A stretch of DNA of 10,110 nucleotides, taken from positions 3,745 to 13,854 of the forward strand of contig MIBD01000047.1 of the NCBI GenBank assembly GCA_001829395.1, read 5' to 3'. This stretch comes from Spirochaetes bacterium GWF1_49_6. GTDB lineage: Bacteria > Spirochaetota > Brevinematia > Brevinematales > GWF1-51-8. Under the pieces are notes generated by a model. The model was not told the origin of the DNA, made no database searches, and worked only from the letters and a program-made list of their open reading frames with translations. Below, piece by piece: positions 1 through 6,274 of the stretch; position 1 is the first letter of the stretch, and each line of letters opens with the position of its first letter. A program made the translations under genes and the position numbers.

Positions 1-115
1 AATGTAGAAAACGGTTTTTTTTGTCACGCGCGTACCAGTCCTTAAAATTTACCCTATAGTTTAGGTTGTTTTTCAATTTATTTCTATGAAAAACACGGAA
101 AATCGCTTATCAGGA
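1..115. other. AT-rich intergenic leader, no gene seen
   Basis: No coding frame is supported here. A run of eight T lies at 15-22, just after AAAACGG. It could be the tail of an intrinsic terminator for a gene upstream of the window, but the stem would have to start outside the sequence, so this cannot be tested. An 8-bp palindrome, ACGCGCGT, lies at 26-33. The rest is low-complexity AT-rich DNA leading into the promoter at 116-143. Confidence 0.5.
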
Positions 116-143
116 TTGACTTTTTAACGACTTCCCCTATAAT
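116..143 (+). promoter_or_regulatory. Sigma70-type promoter for the first gene
   Basis: TTGACT at 116-121 (five of six matches to the -35 consensus) and a perfect TATAAT at 138-143 are separated by 16 bp. Transcription would be expected to start about 7 nt downstream, near 149-151. The 5' leader before the ATG at 166 would then be only about 15-17 nt, with the GGGAG ribosome-binding sequence (151-155) almost at the RNA 5' end. This is the strongest promoter match seen in the window. Confidence 0.75.
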
Positions 144-165
144 ATGATGCGGGAGTGGAACGATT

Positions 166-888
166 ATGAAAGACGTATTATTAAGCAAAATTACATTAGT
201 CGCGGCGGTCGGCGGAATGATGCTGGCCTTACTGCTCGGCATCTTCTCCGGGGTGGATTTCGTGTCCATCATCGTCCGTATGCTCATCGCCGGGGTGCTC
301 CTCGGCGGCGCGGCGCTCGGTATACAGCTCCTGCTCCCAAAATTCATCGGCGACGACGCGATGAAGACTCTTTTCCCGAACTGGGGCGGGGGAGGCGGGG
401 ATGAACCGGCGATAAAAGATTCCCAGGGTTCGCCGCGTGTGGATATTACCGACGATAGCGAAATGAACGCCGACGAATTGTACGCGGGCGGGGGTGACCC
501 TGATGATAATCCCGGATACGGCGGCGGTATGGGCGATACCTCAGACGACGAAGGGCATTCCGGCGGGGATATGTCAGCGCCCCCTACAACAAATAAACAA
601 TTCCGGGAGCTCGATTTCGAAAGCGACGCCCCCAAGGTCTATCCGAAGGACGAGGACATGGGGCATGTCGACCACCATGAGGAATCGGGGAGTTCGGGAA
701 GCGGCGATTATGTCACCGATGAATTAAACCGCATGAAAGAGCGCGCTAAAGAAGGGCCTCCTCAGAAAACATCGAACTTTACCGGTAACGATGCGTCCAG
801 TTCCGTGTTTAAAGTTAAAAATACCCGGATTACGGCCGACCCGAAAATTATCGCGAAAGCGATAAGGACGGTGATGAACAGGGATTGA
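166..888 (+). CDS. Two-TM membrane protein with Gly/Asp-rich linker, function unknown
   Basis: 240 aa. The family is not recognised. Two hydrophobic segments (about residues 7-27 and 30-57) form an N-terminal membrane hairpin. Residues 74-210 are low complexity, rich in Gly, Asp, Ser and Pro (for example GGGGG at 74-78), and are probably disordered. The C-terminus (about 215-240) is ordered again and ends in a basic amphipathic stretch, DPKIIAKAIRTVMNRD. That tail looks like the conserved part and could be a docking peptide. GGGAG at 151-155 supports the ATG at 166. The next gene follows after 38 nt, and fliA comes after that. In spirochaetes, unidentified membrane proteins occur near the flhA-flhF-flhG/fliA region, so a flagellar role is plausible. 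This is inference from position only. Confidence 0.7.
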   Translation: MKDVLLSKITLVAAVGGMMLALLLGIFSGVDFVSIIVRMLIAGVLLGGAALGIQLLLPKFIGDDAMKTLFPNWGGGGGDEPAIKDSQGSPRVDITDDSEMNADELYAGGGDPDDNPGYGGGMGDTSDDEGHSGGDMSAPPTTNKQFRELDFESDAPKVYPKDEDMGHVDHHEESGSSGSGDYVTDELNRMKERAKEGPPQKTSNFTGNDASSSVFKVKNTRITADPKIIAKAIRTVMNRD

Positions 889-926
889 GGCGCGGGTGAA
901 TCCAAATAACAGGGCAGGGTGAATGA

Positions 927-2096
927 ATGGCAGTCGAATCTCAAATACTGATTAGTAATTACGGGGTTACCGAGGAATTCGCGAATAATCTGCTCTTGTT
1001 TACTAAGAACGATGTGGAAGGCGCTATCCGTATCCTCGAGGCGGCGGAACGCGATGTGGTGGTGCTGAAGGCGAAATTTATATCCAGTAAAAAGATGGTT
1101 TACGGTTCGGTCGTCCTTTTTTATAATTTCCAGTTCAATATACCCCAATACGTATTCTGCGCGCTATCCGGCGATATCAATCTTTCACGTATCCGTATCG
1201 AAACCGATTGGCGCGACTTTATCCAGGAAATCACCCGTTATATGGAGGGCAAGGAGGCCGAGTTCGAGCTCGCGTCGCGGATAGAGGGGGAAATCCTTTC
1301 GCCGGAAAATGTACCGTATATCACATCATCGTTTATCGATAAAAAAAATTACGATATGGTCAACCTGAAACGTTTCCTGCTTAACTGTATCAGCAAAGTG
1401 CTTCTCGACAGCCAGATTGTATTCAAGCTGTCCGCCGCGGATATCGACGTGTTTAAGTTCAACACGTTCCTGTCGAACACCAAGATAGGCCTCAAGATTA
1501 TCCCGAAGCAGGGCATTAAAGAAGTGATGATGGTCAACCTGCGGATCGATCCGGTGCTCGCCCCGATAGGAGGGATAGATATCGAGAGGACGTATGTGGG
1601 CGACGAAATCCTCGTGAAAATATTGGACGAGCGCGACATCGCGCGTTATATAGCCGATTTGATCGGCGGGCGTGACGATAGCGGGATACCCCGTGCGGTA
1701 TGGGGGCGTATCGCGAATAACCAGAAATCGCAGGAGACCGGGAATAACCTGATCAACCTGCAATTCGGGCCCGGATTATTCGGGACATTCTCTATCGGCA
1801 GTAAGGTGCGGGTGCAGATTAAGGAGCGTGAGAACCGCCCCGAACAGCCCCCGAAGCAGACGGGCGAAAACAATGCCGGGCTGGACGAAGAAGCGATGAA
1901 GCAGATACGTGATATCGGTACGATGACCGACGGTCAGAAGAACAACGATACGGCCGGGATGTACTCGCAGAAACCGTTGGATACCGCGGCTAAGCAAAAG
2001 AAAGATAAAAGCGCGAATCTATATAAAATTATCAGTCTCGTCGTTATGGTTCTCGCGATAGTGATTATCCTGATTCTTGTGATATTCGGGACATAA
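927..2096 (+). CDS. Tail-anchored membrane protein with UBA-like N-terminus, function unknown
   Basis: 389 aa. There is no signal peptide. Residues about 5-40 (YGVTEEFANNLL ... NDVEGAIRILEAA) have the spacing of a UBA-like three-helix domain, as in NAC-alpha or EF-Ts. The central part (about 45-310) is mixed alpha/beta and not recognised. Its last portion (about 227-307, from TYVGDEILVKI to GSKVRVQIKE) is strand-rich with Gly turns and may be a small beta-barrel. Residues 308-364 are polar and probably flexible, rich in Gln, Asn and Lys. A single strongly hydrophobic helix (about 366-387) ends the protein, so the bulk should face the cytoplasm. AGGGTGA at 916-922 supports the ATG at 927. A second ATG at 923 is out of frame. 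Its position between the two-TM protein and fliA suggests a flagellum-linked job, but this is unproven. Confidence 0.75.
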   Translation: MAVESQILISNYGVTEEFANNLLLFTKNDVEGAIRILEAAERDVVVLKAKFISSKKMVYGSVVLFYNFQFNIPQYVFCALSGDINLSRIRIETDWRDFIQEITRYMEGKEAEFELASRIEGEILSPENVPYITSSFIDKKNYDMVNLKRFLLNCISKVLLDSQIVFKLSAADIDVFKFNTFLSNTKIGLKIIPKQGIKEVMMVNLRIDPVLAPIGGIDIERTYVGDEILVKILDERDIARYIADLIGGRDDSGIPRAVWGRIANNQKSQETGNNLINLQFGPGLFGTFSIGSKVRVQIKERENRPEQPPKQTGENNAGLDEEAMKQIRDIGTMTDGQKNNDTAGMYSQKPLDTAAKQKKDKSANLYKIISLVVMVLAIVIILILVIFGT

Positions 2097-2132
2097 ATTA
2101 TACAAAATAACAGTAAAATAAGTAAGAAAATA

Positions 2133-2161
2133 TTGTAGAAACAAGTCGAATAAGTTATAAT
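2133..2161 (+). promoter_or_regulatory. Candidate sigma70 promoter for fliA
   Basis: The 107-nt gap before fliA is very AT-rich. It holds a perfect TATAAT at 2156-2161 and TTGTAG at 2133-2138, with a 17-bp spacer. Transcription would begin near 2168, giving a leader of about 36 nt before the ATG at 2204. The -35 box is weak (four of six at best), so the call rests mainly on the -10 box and the spacing. No hairpin terminator for the preceding gene is visible in the gap, so read-through is possible as well. Confidence 0.5.
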
Positions 2162-2203
2162 TTTACACGGATTGTTGTGAAGCGGAATTTTGGGAGTTTT
2201 TCC

Positions 2204-3007
2204 ATGAAGGGTTATGAAGAACTGGAAATGCTTGAGGAAGACGAACTCTGGGATAAATATATTAAAAGCCACGATCAGAAAATCAGAAACTATTTCATAG
2301 AGAAATATGCTCCGCTTGTAAAATATGTAGCCGGGCGTATTGCTATGAATGTCCCGAACTCCGTGGAGTTTAATGATCTGGTGAGTTACGGTATCCTCGG
2401 GCTGATAGACGCTATAGATAAGTTCGACCCCAAGCGGGAAATCAAGTTCAAGACCTACGCGGTTACCCGTATCCGCGGTTCGATATTCGACGAGCTCCGC
2501 GCGATAGACTGGCTGCCCCGTTCTGTACGCCAGAAGGCGAAGGAGATCGAACGGACGATCGCCGATCTCGAGGCGAAGCTGGGGCGTTCCGCGAAGGACG
2601 AAGAAATCGCCGAGGCGATGGGCGTTAATGTGGACGAGTTCCATACGTTGCTCCTGCGTGTCAGCGGGAATTCGCTGATATCGATGGATGAGAACTGGTT
2701 TATGAACGATGGGAGCGATAACGCCCCTATGTCGATAGAGGAAACACTGGAAAGCTCCGACAGCTACAATCCCGATGTAGTCGCGGAGAAGGATGAAATT
2801 AAGAAACTGATCGCGCGGGCGCTGATGGATCTGCCCGAACGGGAGAAACAGGTATTGATATTGTATTATTACGAAGGATTGACGCTGAAAGAAATCGGCA
2901 GTATCTTAGCCGTAACCGAATCCCGTGTATCCCAGCTTCATACGAAAGCGATTATGCGGCTGCGCGGCAAATTGGAAAAAATCAAAGAGGGTTTCGTCCA
3001 GAAGTAG
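2204..3007 (+). CDS. fliA: RNA polymerase sigma factor of the FliA/WhiG (sigma28) family
   Basis: 267 aa, normal length for the family. It directs RNA polymerase to sigma28 promoters, usually of late flagellar and chemotaxis genes. Region 2 spans about 35-105, with EYAP-like EKYAPLVKYVAGRIA, the FNDLVSYGILGLIDAIDKFDP core and FKTYAVTRIRGSIFDELRAIDW. Region 3 spans about 106-160 (LPRSVRQKAKEIE and onward). Region 4 spans about 205-258, with helix-turn-helix LTLKEIGSILAVTESRVSQL. The ATG at 2204 is chosen because GGGAG (2192-2196) sits 7 nt before it. A GTG at 2177 would add nine unconserved residues and has no ribosome-binding site. No FlgM anti-sigma gene is seen nearby. The spirochaete homologues are usually labelled WhiG or FliA. 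Confidence 0.93.
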   Translation: MKGYEELEMLEEDELWDKYIKSHDQKIRNYFIEKYAPLVKYVAGRIAMNVPNSVEFNDLVSYGILGLIDAIDKFDPKREIKFKTYAVTRIRGSIFDELRAIDWLPRSVRQKAKEIERTIADLEAKLGRSAKDEEIAEAMGVNVDEFHTLLLRVSGNSLISMDENWFMNDGSDNAPMSIEETLESSDSYNPDVVAEKDEIKKLIARALMDLPEREKQVLILYYYEGLTLKEIGSILAVTESRVSQLHTKAIMRLRGKLEKIKEGFVQK

Positions 3008-3060
3008 CCGTTCCGTTTTCATAATGCAATTTTAAAATAAGTAGTTGTGCCTACTGAATA
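3008..3060 (+). promoter_or_regulatory. fliA-hpf gap with weak promoter candidate and small inverted repeat
   Basis: The gap is AT-rich. TAAAAT at 3033-3038 could serve as a -10 box, but only a poor -35 (TTCCGT, 3011-3016) is suitably placed. AGTAG (3040-3044) and CTACT (3051-3055) can form a 5-bp stem with a 6-nt loop. No T-run follows, so it is not a typical intrinsic terminator. It is unclear whether hpf has its own promoter or is transcribed from the fliA promoter. Confidence 0.25.
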
Positions 3061-3075
3061 TATATGGAGGATAAG

Positions 3076-3384
3076 ATGAACATTTCCTATACCGGCAGAC
3101 ATTTTGATATCGACGGGGAAATGAAGGACTATATCGAAAAGAGATTACAGAAAGTTAAATTCTATTTTAGCCAGATCATTCAGGTAAATATTATCATGGA
3201 GAAGGAACGCGTTAATTATGTAGTGGAAATTAAAGTCAGCGCGAACCATGACGTATATTTCGCGAAAGAGTCCACCACCGAATGGAAAGAAGCGGTCGAC
3301 CTTGTCACGGATAAGATCGAGAACGAAGTAAAAAAGAAAAAGGATAAAATAAAGGATCATCACCAGACTTCGGAACTCAGTTAG
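3076..3384 (+). CDS. hpf: Short ribosome hibernation promoting factor
   Basis: 102 aa, a short-form HPF/YfiA-family protein that binds the 30S decoding region and inactivates ribosomes under starvation. It begins MNISYTGRHFDIDGEMKDYI and continues with the family's alternating strands and helices (NIIMEKERVNYVVEIKV, then EWKEAVDLVTDKIENEVKKKKDKIK). The protein stops after this basic helix and has no C-terminal dimerisation domain of the long form. The ATG at 3076 is preferred: GGAGG at 3066-3070 lies 5 nt before it, while the ATG at 3064 overlaps that same ribosome-binding site. hprK follows 9 nt downstream. The hpf-hprK order parallels the hpf-PTS(Ntr) loci beside rpoN in proteobacteria, which suggests shared control by nutrient status. 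Confidence 0.9.
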   Translation: MNISYTGRHFDIDGEMKDYIEKRLQKVKFYFSQIIQVNIIMEKERVNYVVEIKVSANHDVYFAKESTTEWKEAVDLVTDKIENEVKKKKDKIKDHHQTSELS

Positions 3385-3393
3385 GAATAAGTA

Positions 3394-4374
3394 ATGGCCG
3401 AGGAGCTTAAACTCAAGAGTATAAAGGTTTCCAAACTTTTGGAAATCGATGAAAACCAGAATTTTCTCATGGGGTTTGAGGTTCTTGCCGGCGGCGCGGG
3501 TTTGGATAAGGATATAACCTGCCCGGAAATAAATCGTCCCGGATTGACGCTTTCCGGTTTTATGGAGCATTTTGCCAGCGAGAGGATACAGGTTCTCGGG
3601 CGCGGCGAGGTGGCTTATATCGAAAAGCTGATTTCTGATAACGAGACTGAAAACATTGAGAATTTTTTTAAGTATGATATTCCCGTATGTATTGTTACCC
3701 ACGGGCAGAGTATTCCCCAGTATGTGATGGATTTCGCGGATATGCGGTCTATCCCGGTGCTGAGGACGAAGCAGTCGACCGAGAAGTTTATTGCGCTAAT
3801 TACGACTATACTCGAAGACCTGTTTGCCTCGTATGTGGTGTTTCACGGGAACTTTGTTTCGATATATAATATCGGCGTGATGATACTCGGTCCCAGCGGG
3901 ATTGGAAAAAGCGAAAGCGTGCTGGGCTTAGTCGAACGCGGGCATAAATTCATCAGCGACGATATGGTGCGGGTCAAGAAACTCCGTACCCCCAGCGGCT
4001 TCGAGCTCAAGGGTGAACCGTATGTCGATTACGGCCCGTATATAGAAATACGCGGTATCGGCATCATCAATGTCTCGCAGTATTACGGCGAGGGCCGGGT
4101 TCTCAATTTCGAGCATCTGGGGTTGGTGGTGAATTTGATCGAATGGCGCAGCGATTATAATTACGACCGTTTGGGAATGGAAGAAAAGTACCAGAATATA
4201 TTAGGTTTGGATATCCCTATGAAAGAGATTCCCGTATCGAGCGGCAGGAACGTCCCTCTCCTCATAGAGGTGGCGGCCTACCGGGAAGTGATGAGGCGGC
4301 TGGGGTACAATTCCGCCGAAGAGCTCGAACGGAAGGTGATTAACTTCATGAAGAAAGAGAGGGAATTAGAATAG
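3394..4374 (+). CDS. hprK: HPr kinase/phosphorylase (bifunctional HPr Ser46 kinase)
   Basis: 326 aa, usual family length. It phosphorylates HPr on Ser46 with ATP or PPi and also removes that phosphate, linking metabolite and energy state to regulation. The N-terminal domain covers about 1-135. The catalytic domain has His151 (FHG), a Walker A loop GPSGIGKS at 166-173 with Lys172, the acidic pair Asp189-Asp190, the signature EIRGIGIINV at 218-227, and the late loop PVSSGRNVPLLIEVAA at 280-295. All expected active-site landmarks are present, so both activities are likely retained. AGGA at 3383-3386, within the end of hpf, serves as ribosome-binding site. Its substrate HPr is encoded next, which fits a dedicated regulatory kinase pair. 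No EI or sugar-specific EII genes occur in the window. Confidence 0.95.
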   Translation: MAEELKLKSIKVSKLLEIDENQNFLMGFEVLAGGAGLDKDITCPEINRPGLTLSGFMEHFASERIQVLGRGEVAYIEKLISDNETENIENFFKYDIPVCIVTHGQSIPQYVMDFADMRSIPVLRTKQSTEKFIALITTILEDLFASYVVFHGNFVSIYNIGVMILGPSGIGKSESVLGLVERGHKFISDDMVRVKKLRTPSGFELKGEPYVDYGPYIEIRGIGIINVSQYYGEGRVLNFEHLGLVVNLIEWRSDYNYDRLGMEEKYQNILGLDIPMKEIPVSSGRNVPLLIEVAAYREVMRRLGYNSAEELERKVINFMKKERELE

Positions 4375-4413
4375 ATGAAGGCTAATTACTTGAAACGGCG
4401 GAGCAGCCGATGA
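4375..4413 (+). other. Possible 12-codon linker ORF between hprK and ptsH
   Basis: An ATG directly abuts the hprK stop codon and opens a 12-codon frame (MKANYLKRRSSR). It ends in TGA overlapping the ptsH ATG as ATGA. A purine-rich stretch within the end of hprK (about 4355-4365) could act as a ribosome-binding site. The geometry would couple hprK and ptsH translation. A frame this short arises often by chance, so it is noted as a candidate only. Confidence 0.2.
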
Positions 4414-4679
4414 AGCAAGTTTCTGTCACCATCTCCAACGAATACGGACTACACGCGAGACCGGCTTCGCTTCTTGCGAATACTGCGAGTCAATTCACGA
4501 GCGAAATCCGTATTGTAAAAGAGGGTAAGGAAGTAAATGCCAAGAGCATTATGAATCTATTACTCCTCGCGGCCGGAAAGGGTACGGTTATTCTGGTATC
4601 CGCCGATGGTTCCGACGAGTCCGACGCGCTTGAGGCAATCCGCTTTCTAATCGAGGAAAGGAAGTTTGATGAGAAATAA
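4410..4679 (+). CDS. ptsH: Phosphocarrier protein HPr
   Basis: 89 aa, typical HPr. It carries phosphate from PEP via EI on His15 and is regulated by HprK on Ser46. The His15 loop reads GLHARPAS (13-20). Ser46 lies in AKSIMNLLLLAA, the regulatory-site context. Both residues are at the canonical positions without gaps, so it is a full HPr and not an Ser46-less NPr. GGCGGAG at about 4397-4403 precedes the ATG at 4410. Its stop codon lies 11 nt inside the next gene. Being next to hprK, and away from ptsI or EII genes, points to a mainly regulatory use. Whether EI exists elsewhere in the genome cannot be seen here. Confidence 0.95.
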   Translation: MKQVSVTISNEYGLHARPASLLANTASQFTSEIRIVKEGKEVNAKSIMNLLLLAAGKGTVILVSADGSDESDALEAIRFLIEERKFDEK

Positions 4680-5133
4680 AGTCATCGCCGTCCTTATGAT
4701 TTTTTCTCTTACCGTACTGTTTATTTCCCCTTCATACGCCCAGCAGGCTACGCCGGGCGCCAATCCCCAGTTCAACAAACCGTTCGGTATATTTCTTTCG
4801 GTAGTTTCCCCAGGTATGGGGCAGATCTACAGCGGCCAGCTCGGTAAGGGCTTATCGATATGGGGCGCATCGTCCATACTGGTGATGGGTTTCCTCACTA
4901 CGATCGCCGACTTCGATTTCGATTCCGTCGGGGGCGCGTTTCCCTTTAATATAGGCATGAAGTTCAAAGCAAAACTCAATAATGAAGAAACCTTCTGGGC
5001 AGTCGGCCTGGGAGTCACCTACGCGTTCTTATATCTCTACAACGTACTGGATATTTCCTTTTTTGAGAATAGCCCCGTATCGGTCGCGCCGACAGAAGAC
5101 GGGTTTTCCGCGTCCTACGAAATCCGGTTTTAG
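4669..5133 (+). CDS. Small exported membrane protein with PGMGQIYSGQ motif (DUF5683/TM2-like)
   Basis: 154 aa. A signal peptide covers about 1-24 (likely cleavage after SYA). Next come PGMGQIYSGQLGKG at 48-61, a hydrophobic stretch to about 80, a polar segment, and a second hydrophobic stretch at about 109-130. The motif recalls DUF5683 or TM2-type small membrane proteins, with weaker resemblance to the Borrelia P13 family; both comparisons are from memory. The C-terminus ends FSASYEIRF, with a final Phe like an outer-membrane beta-signal. The next gene ends almost the same way, so the two are probably paralogues. The ATG at 4669, with GGAAAGGAAG at 4655-4664, is preferred over a TTG at 4666. 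It overlaps ptsH by 11 nt. Function is unknown. Confidence 0.75.
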   Translation: MRNKVIAVLMIFSLTVLFISPSYAQQATPGANPQFNKPFGIFLSVVSPGMGQIYSGQLGKGLSIWGASSILVMGFLTTIADFDFDSVGGAFPFNIGMKFKAKLNNEETFWAVGLGVTYAFLYLYNVLDISFFENSPVSVAPTEDGFSASYEIRF

Positions 5134-5148
5134 GCGGGAGAGCGAACT

Positions 5149-5682
5149 ATGAAAACCCGGATAAGAATCACCTGTCTCCTGCTTCTTGTCAGTATGCCTC
5201 TCCTCCTGTTTTCACAAGACCCGTTCGCGGAACCGGGTTTTGAAGAGAATATGCTGAGCTTACCGACTATCACGAACAAGGTCAATACCGCGTTAGCGTT
5301 ATATTCCTATAAAAAAGACCCGTTCGCCGGCGTGGCGTTCTCCCTGATATACGCGGGAGCGGGGCAGTTTTACCTGGGTGATTATACGAAGGGTTCCCTG
5401 CTGTTTCTCGGCGAGACCCTTTACCATCTCTTTAATTACGGAATTCGGTTGAGGTTCCAGACTATTTACGGGAATTCCGCGAGCTTCAACACCCTGTCCG
5501 CGACCGACCAGATACTGGTTATATCGTCTTTTTTTATCTATATCGGGATTAAAGCGTTCAGTATGTACGACGCGTACACTACGGCTGACTTGTTGAATCG
5601 GCAGATAGATAAAAAGCTCCAGAGCCTGTCGGTATCGATCAACTCTGAAAATATCTCCGTATCTTATGGCATAGGGTTTTGA
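5149..5682 (+). CDS. Second small exported protein of the same motif family (DUF5683/TM2-like)
   Basis: 177 aa. It has a hydrophobic signal sequence (about 5-22), then a polar stretch. DPFAGVAFSLIYAGAGQFYLGDYTKG (57-82 in outline: Pro58, Gly70, GQ at 72-73, Tyr75, Gly77, Lys81-Gly82) matches the motif of the preceding gene. Two hydrophobic segments follow (about 83-100 and 121-140), then MYDAYTTADLLNRQ, a pattern like the DAY..A segment of DUF5683-type proteins. It ends ISVSYGIGF, sharing S, SY, I and F positions with the neighbour's last nine residues. GGGAGAG at about 5136-5142 is the ribosome-binding site. It lies 15 nt after the paralogue and 1 nt before the DUF4390-like gene. A helical outer-membrane or envelope protein is possible. 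Function is unknown. Confidence 0.75.
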   Translation: MKTRIRITCLLLLVSMPLLLFSQDPFAEPGFEENMLSLPTITNKVNTALALYSYKKDPFAGVAFSLIYAGAGQFYLGDYTKGSLLFLGETLYHLFNYGIRLRFQTIYGNSASFNTLSATDQILVISSFFIYIGIKAFSMYDAYTTADLLNRQIDKKLQSLSVSINSENISVSYGIGF

Positions 5683-5683
5683 T

Positions 5684-6274
5684 ATGCGACGGAGCAAATC
5701 CTCCTGCTTACTATTCCTGCTGGGAGTGTTCTTATTCTTTCTCGCCCCCTCTGTTTACGCGTCGAAATTCCAGATCGCGGAAATGGAAATAAAAAGCCAG
5801 TTTATTACACTTTCCATCCATAGTTTTTTTTTAGATGAACTCGATGTGGTAAAGATTCTGGGCGACGGGATCGAAGTGGATGTAGTGTACGAGTTTTGGG
5901 TATTCCGTGATACTGGGCCGATCCTTCCCGATGAGATAGTGACGAATTTTTCATTCAAGTACACGGTGAAGAAAGATATTATCAATCAGGGCTATGAGAT
6001 CGAATGGCAGAAAGAAGGCGCGCTCAAGACGATGTGGTCGGATAATCTCGACCATGTACTTTACTTGATAATGAACCCAAAGGGTGTTAAGGTTATTTGT
6101 ATCGACGATTTATCAGAGTCGGAATCTTATTATGTGGAGACACAGTTGAACGCGACGTCGCTGAAACTATACCCCCCGCTGAGTCTGATATACAACCTTT
6201 TTGGGAAATGGAGTTATTCCACGGCGAGAATCCAATCCGGGATGTTTAATAAAAATGGCTTCTTTATCAAATAA
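5684..6274 (+). CDS. Exported DUF4390-like protein upstream of NtrY
   Basis: 196 aa. A signal peptide spans about 1-26 (cleavage after VYA). The mature part begins FQIAEMEIKSQFITLSI and has a strand-rich pattern, LDVVKILGDGIEVDVVYEFWVFRDTG (in outline, residues about 53-78), then a W and Y-rich second half. This agrees with DUF4390 proteins, which in many proteobacteria are encoded just before an NtrY-type kinase. The position here is the same: its last 20 nt overlap ntrY. The start follows the previous stop by 1 nt, with TAGGG at 5672-5676. A periplasmic partner for the NtrY sensor region is a fair inference from context; no biochemical role is established to my knowledge. Confidence 0.75.
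   Translation: MRRSKSSCLLFLLGVFLFFLAPSVYASKFQIAEMEIKSQFITLSIHSFFLDELDVVKILGDGIEVDVVYEFWVFRDTGPILPDEIVTNFSFKYTVKKDIINQGYEIEWQKEGALKTMWSDNLDHVLYLIMNPKGVKVICIDDLSESESYYVETQLNATSLKLYPPLSLIYNLFGKWSYSTARIQSGMFNKNGFFIK

Noticed and set aside
8..22. AAAAC/GTTTT with T-run as an intrinsic terminator
   Set aside because: Only a few A-T pairs with no room for a loop; a real terminator would need a stem outside the window.
144..404. ATG at 144 opening an Arg-rich frame
   Set aside because: It lies at the -10 box, upstream of the predicted transcription start, and in a different frame from the supported gene at 166.
84..635. Antisense frame with Pro/Ser repeats
   Set aside because: The Pro/Ser runs are the reverse complement of the Gly/Asp-rich linker of the gene at 166-888.
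166..888. The first gene as FlgM, the anti-FliA factor
   Set aside because: FlgM is a short soluble protein with a different C-terminal pattern; this protein is twice as long and has two membrane segments.
2177..2203. GTG as an earlier fliA start
   Set aside because: No ribosome-binding site precedes it and it adds nine residues outside the conserved family; the ATG at 2204 has GGGAG at good spacing.
3040..3055. AGTAG/CTACT hairpin as a terminator after fliA
   Set aside because: Five weak base pairs and no T-tract; too weak for intrinsic termination.
6201..6254. TTG as an earlier ntrY start
   Set aside because: The added residues only mirror the DUF4390 coding frame, and TM1 starts properly from the ATG at 6255.
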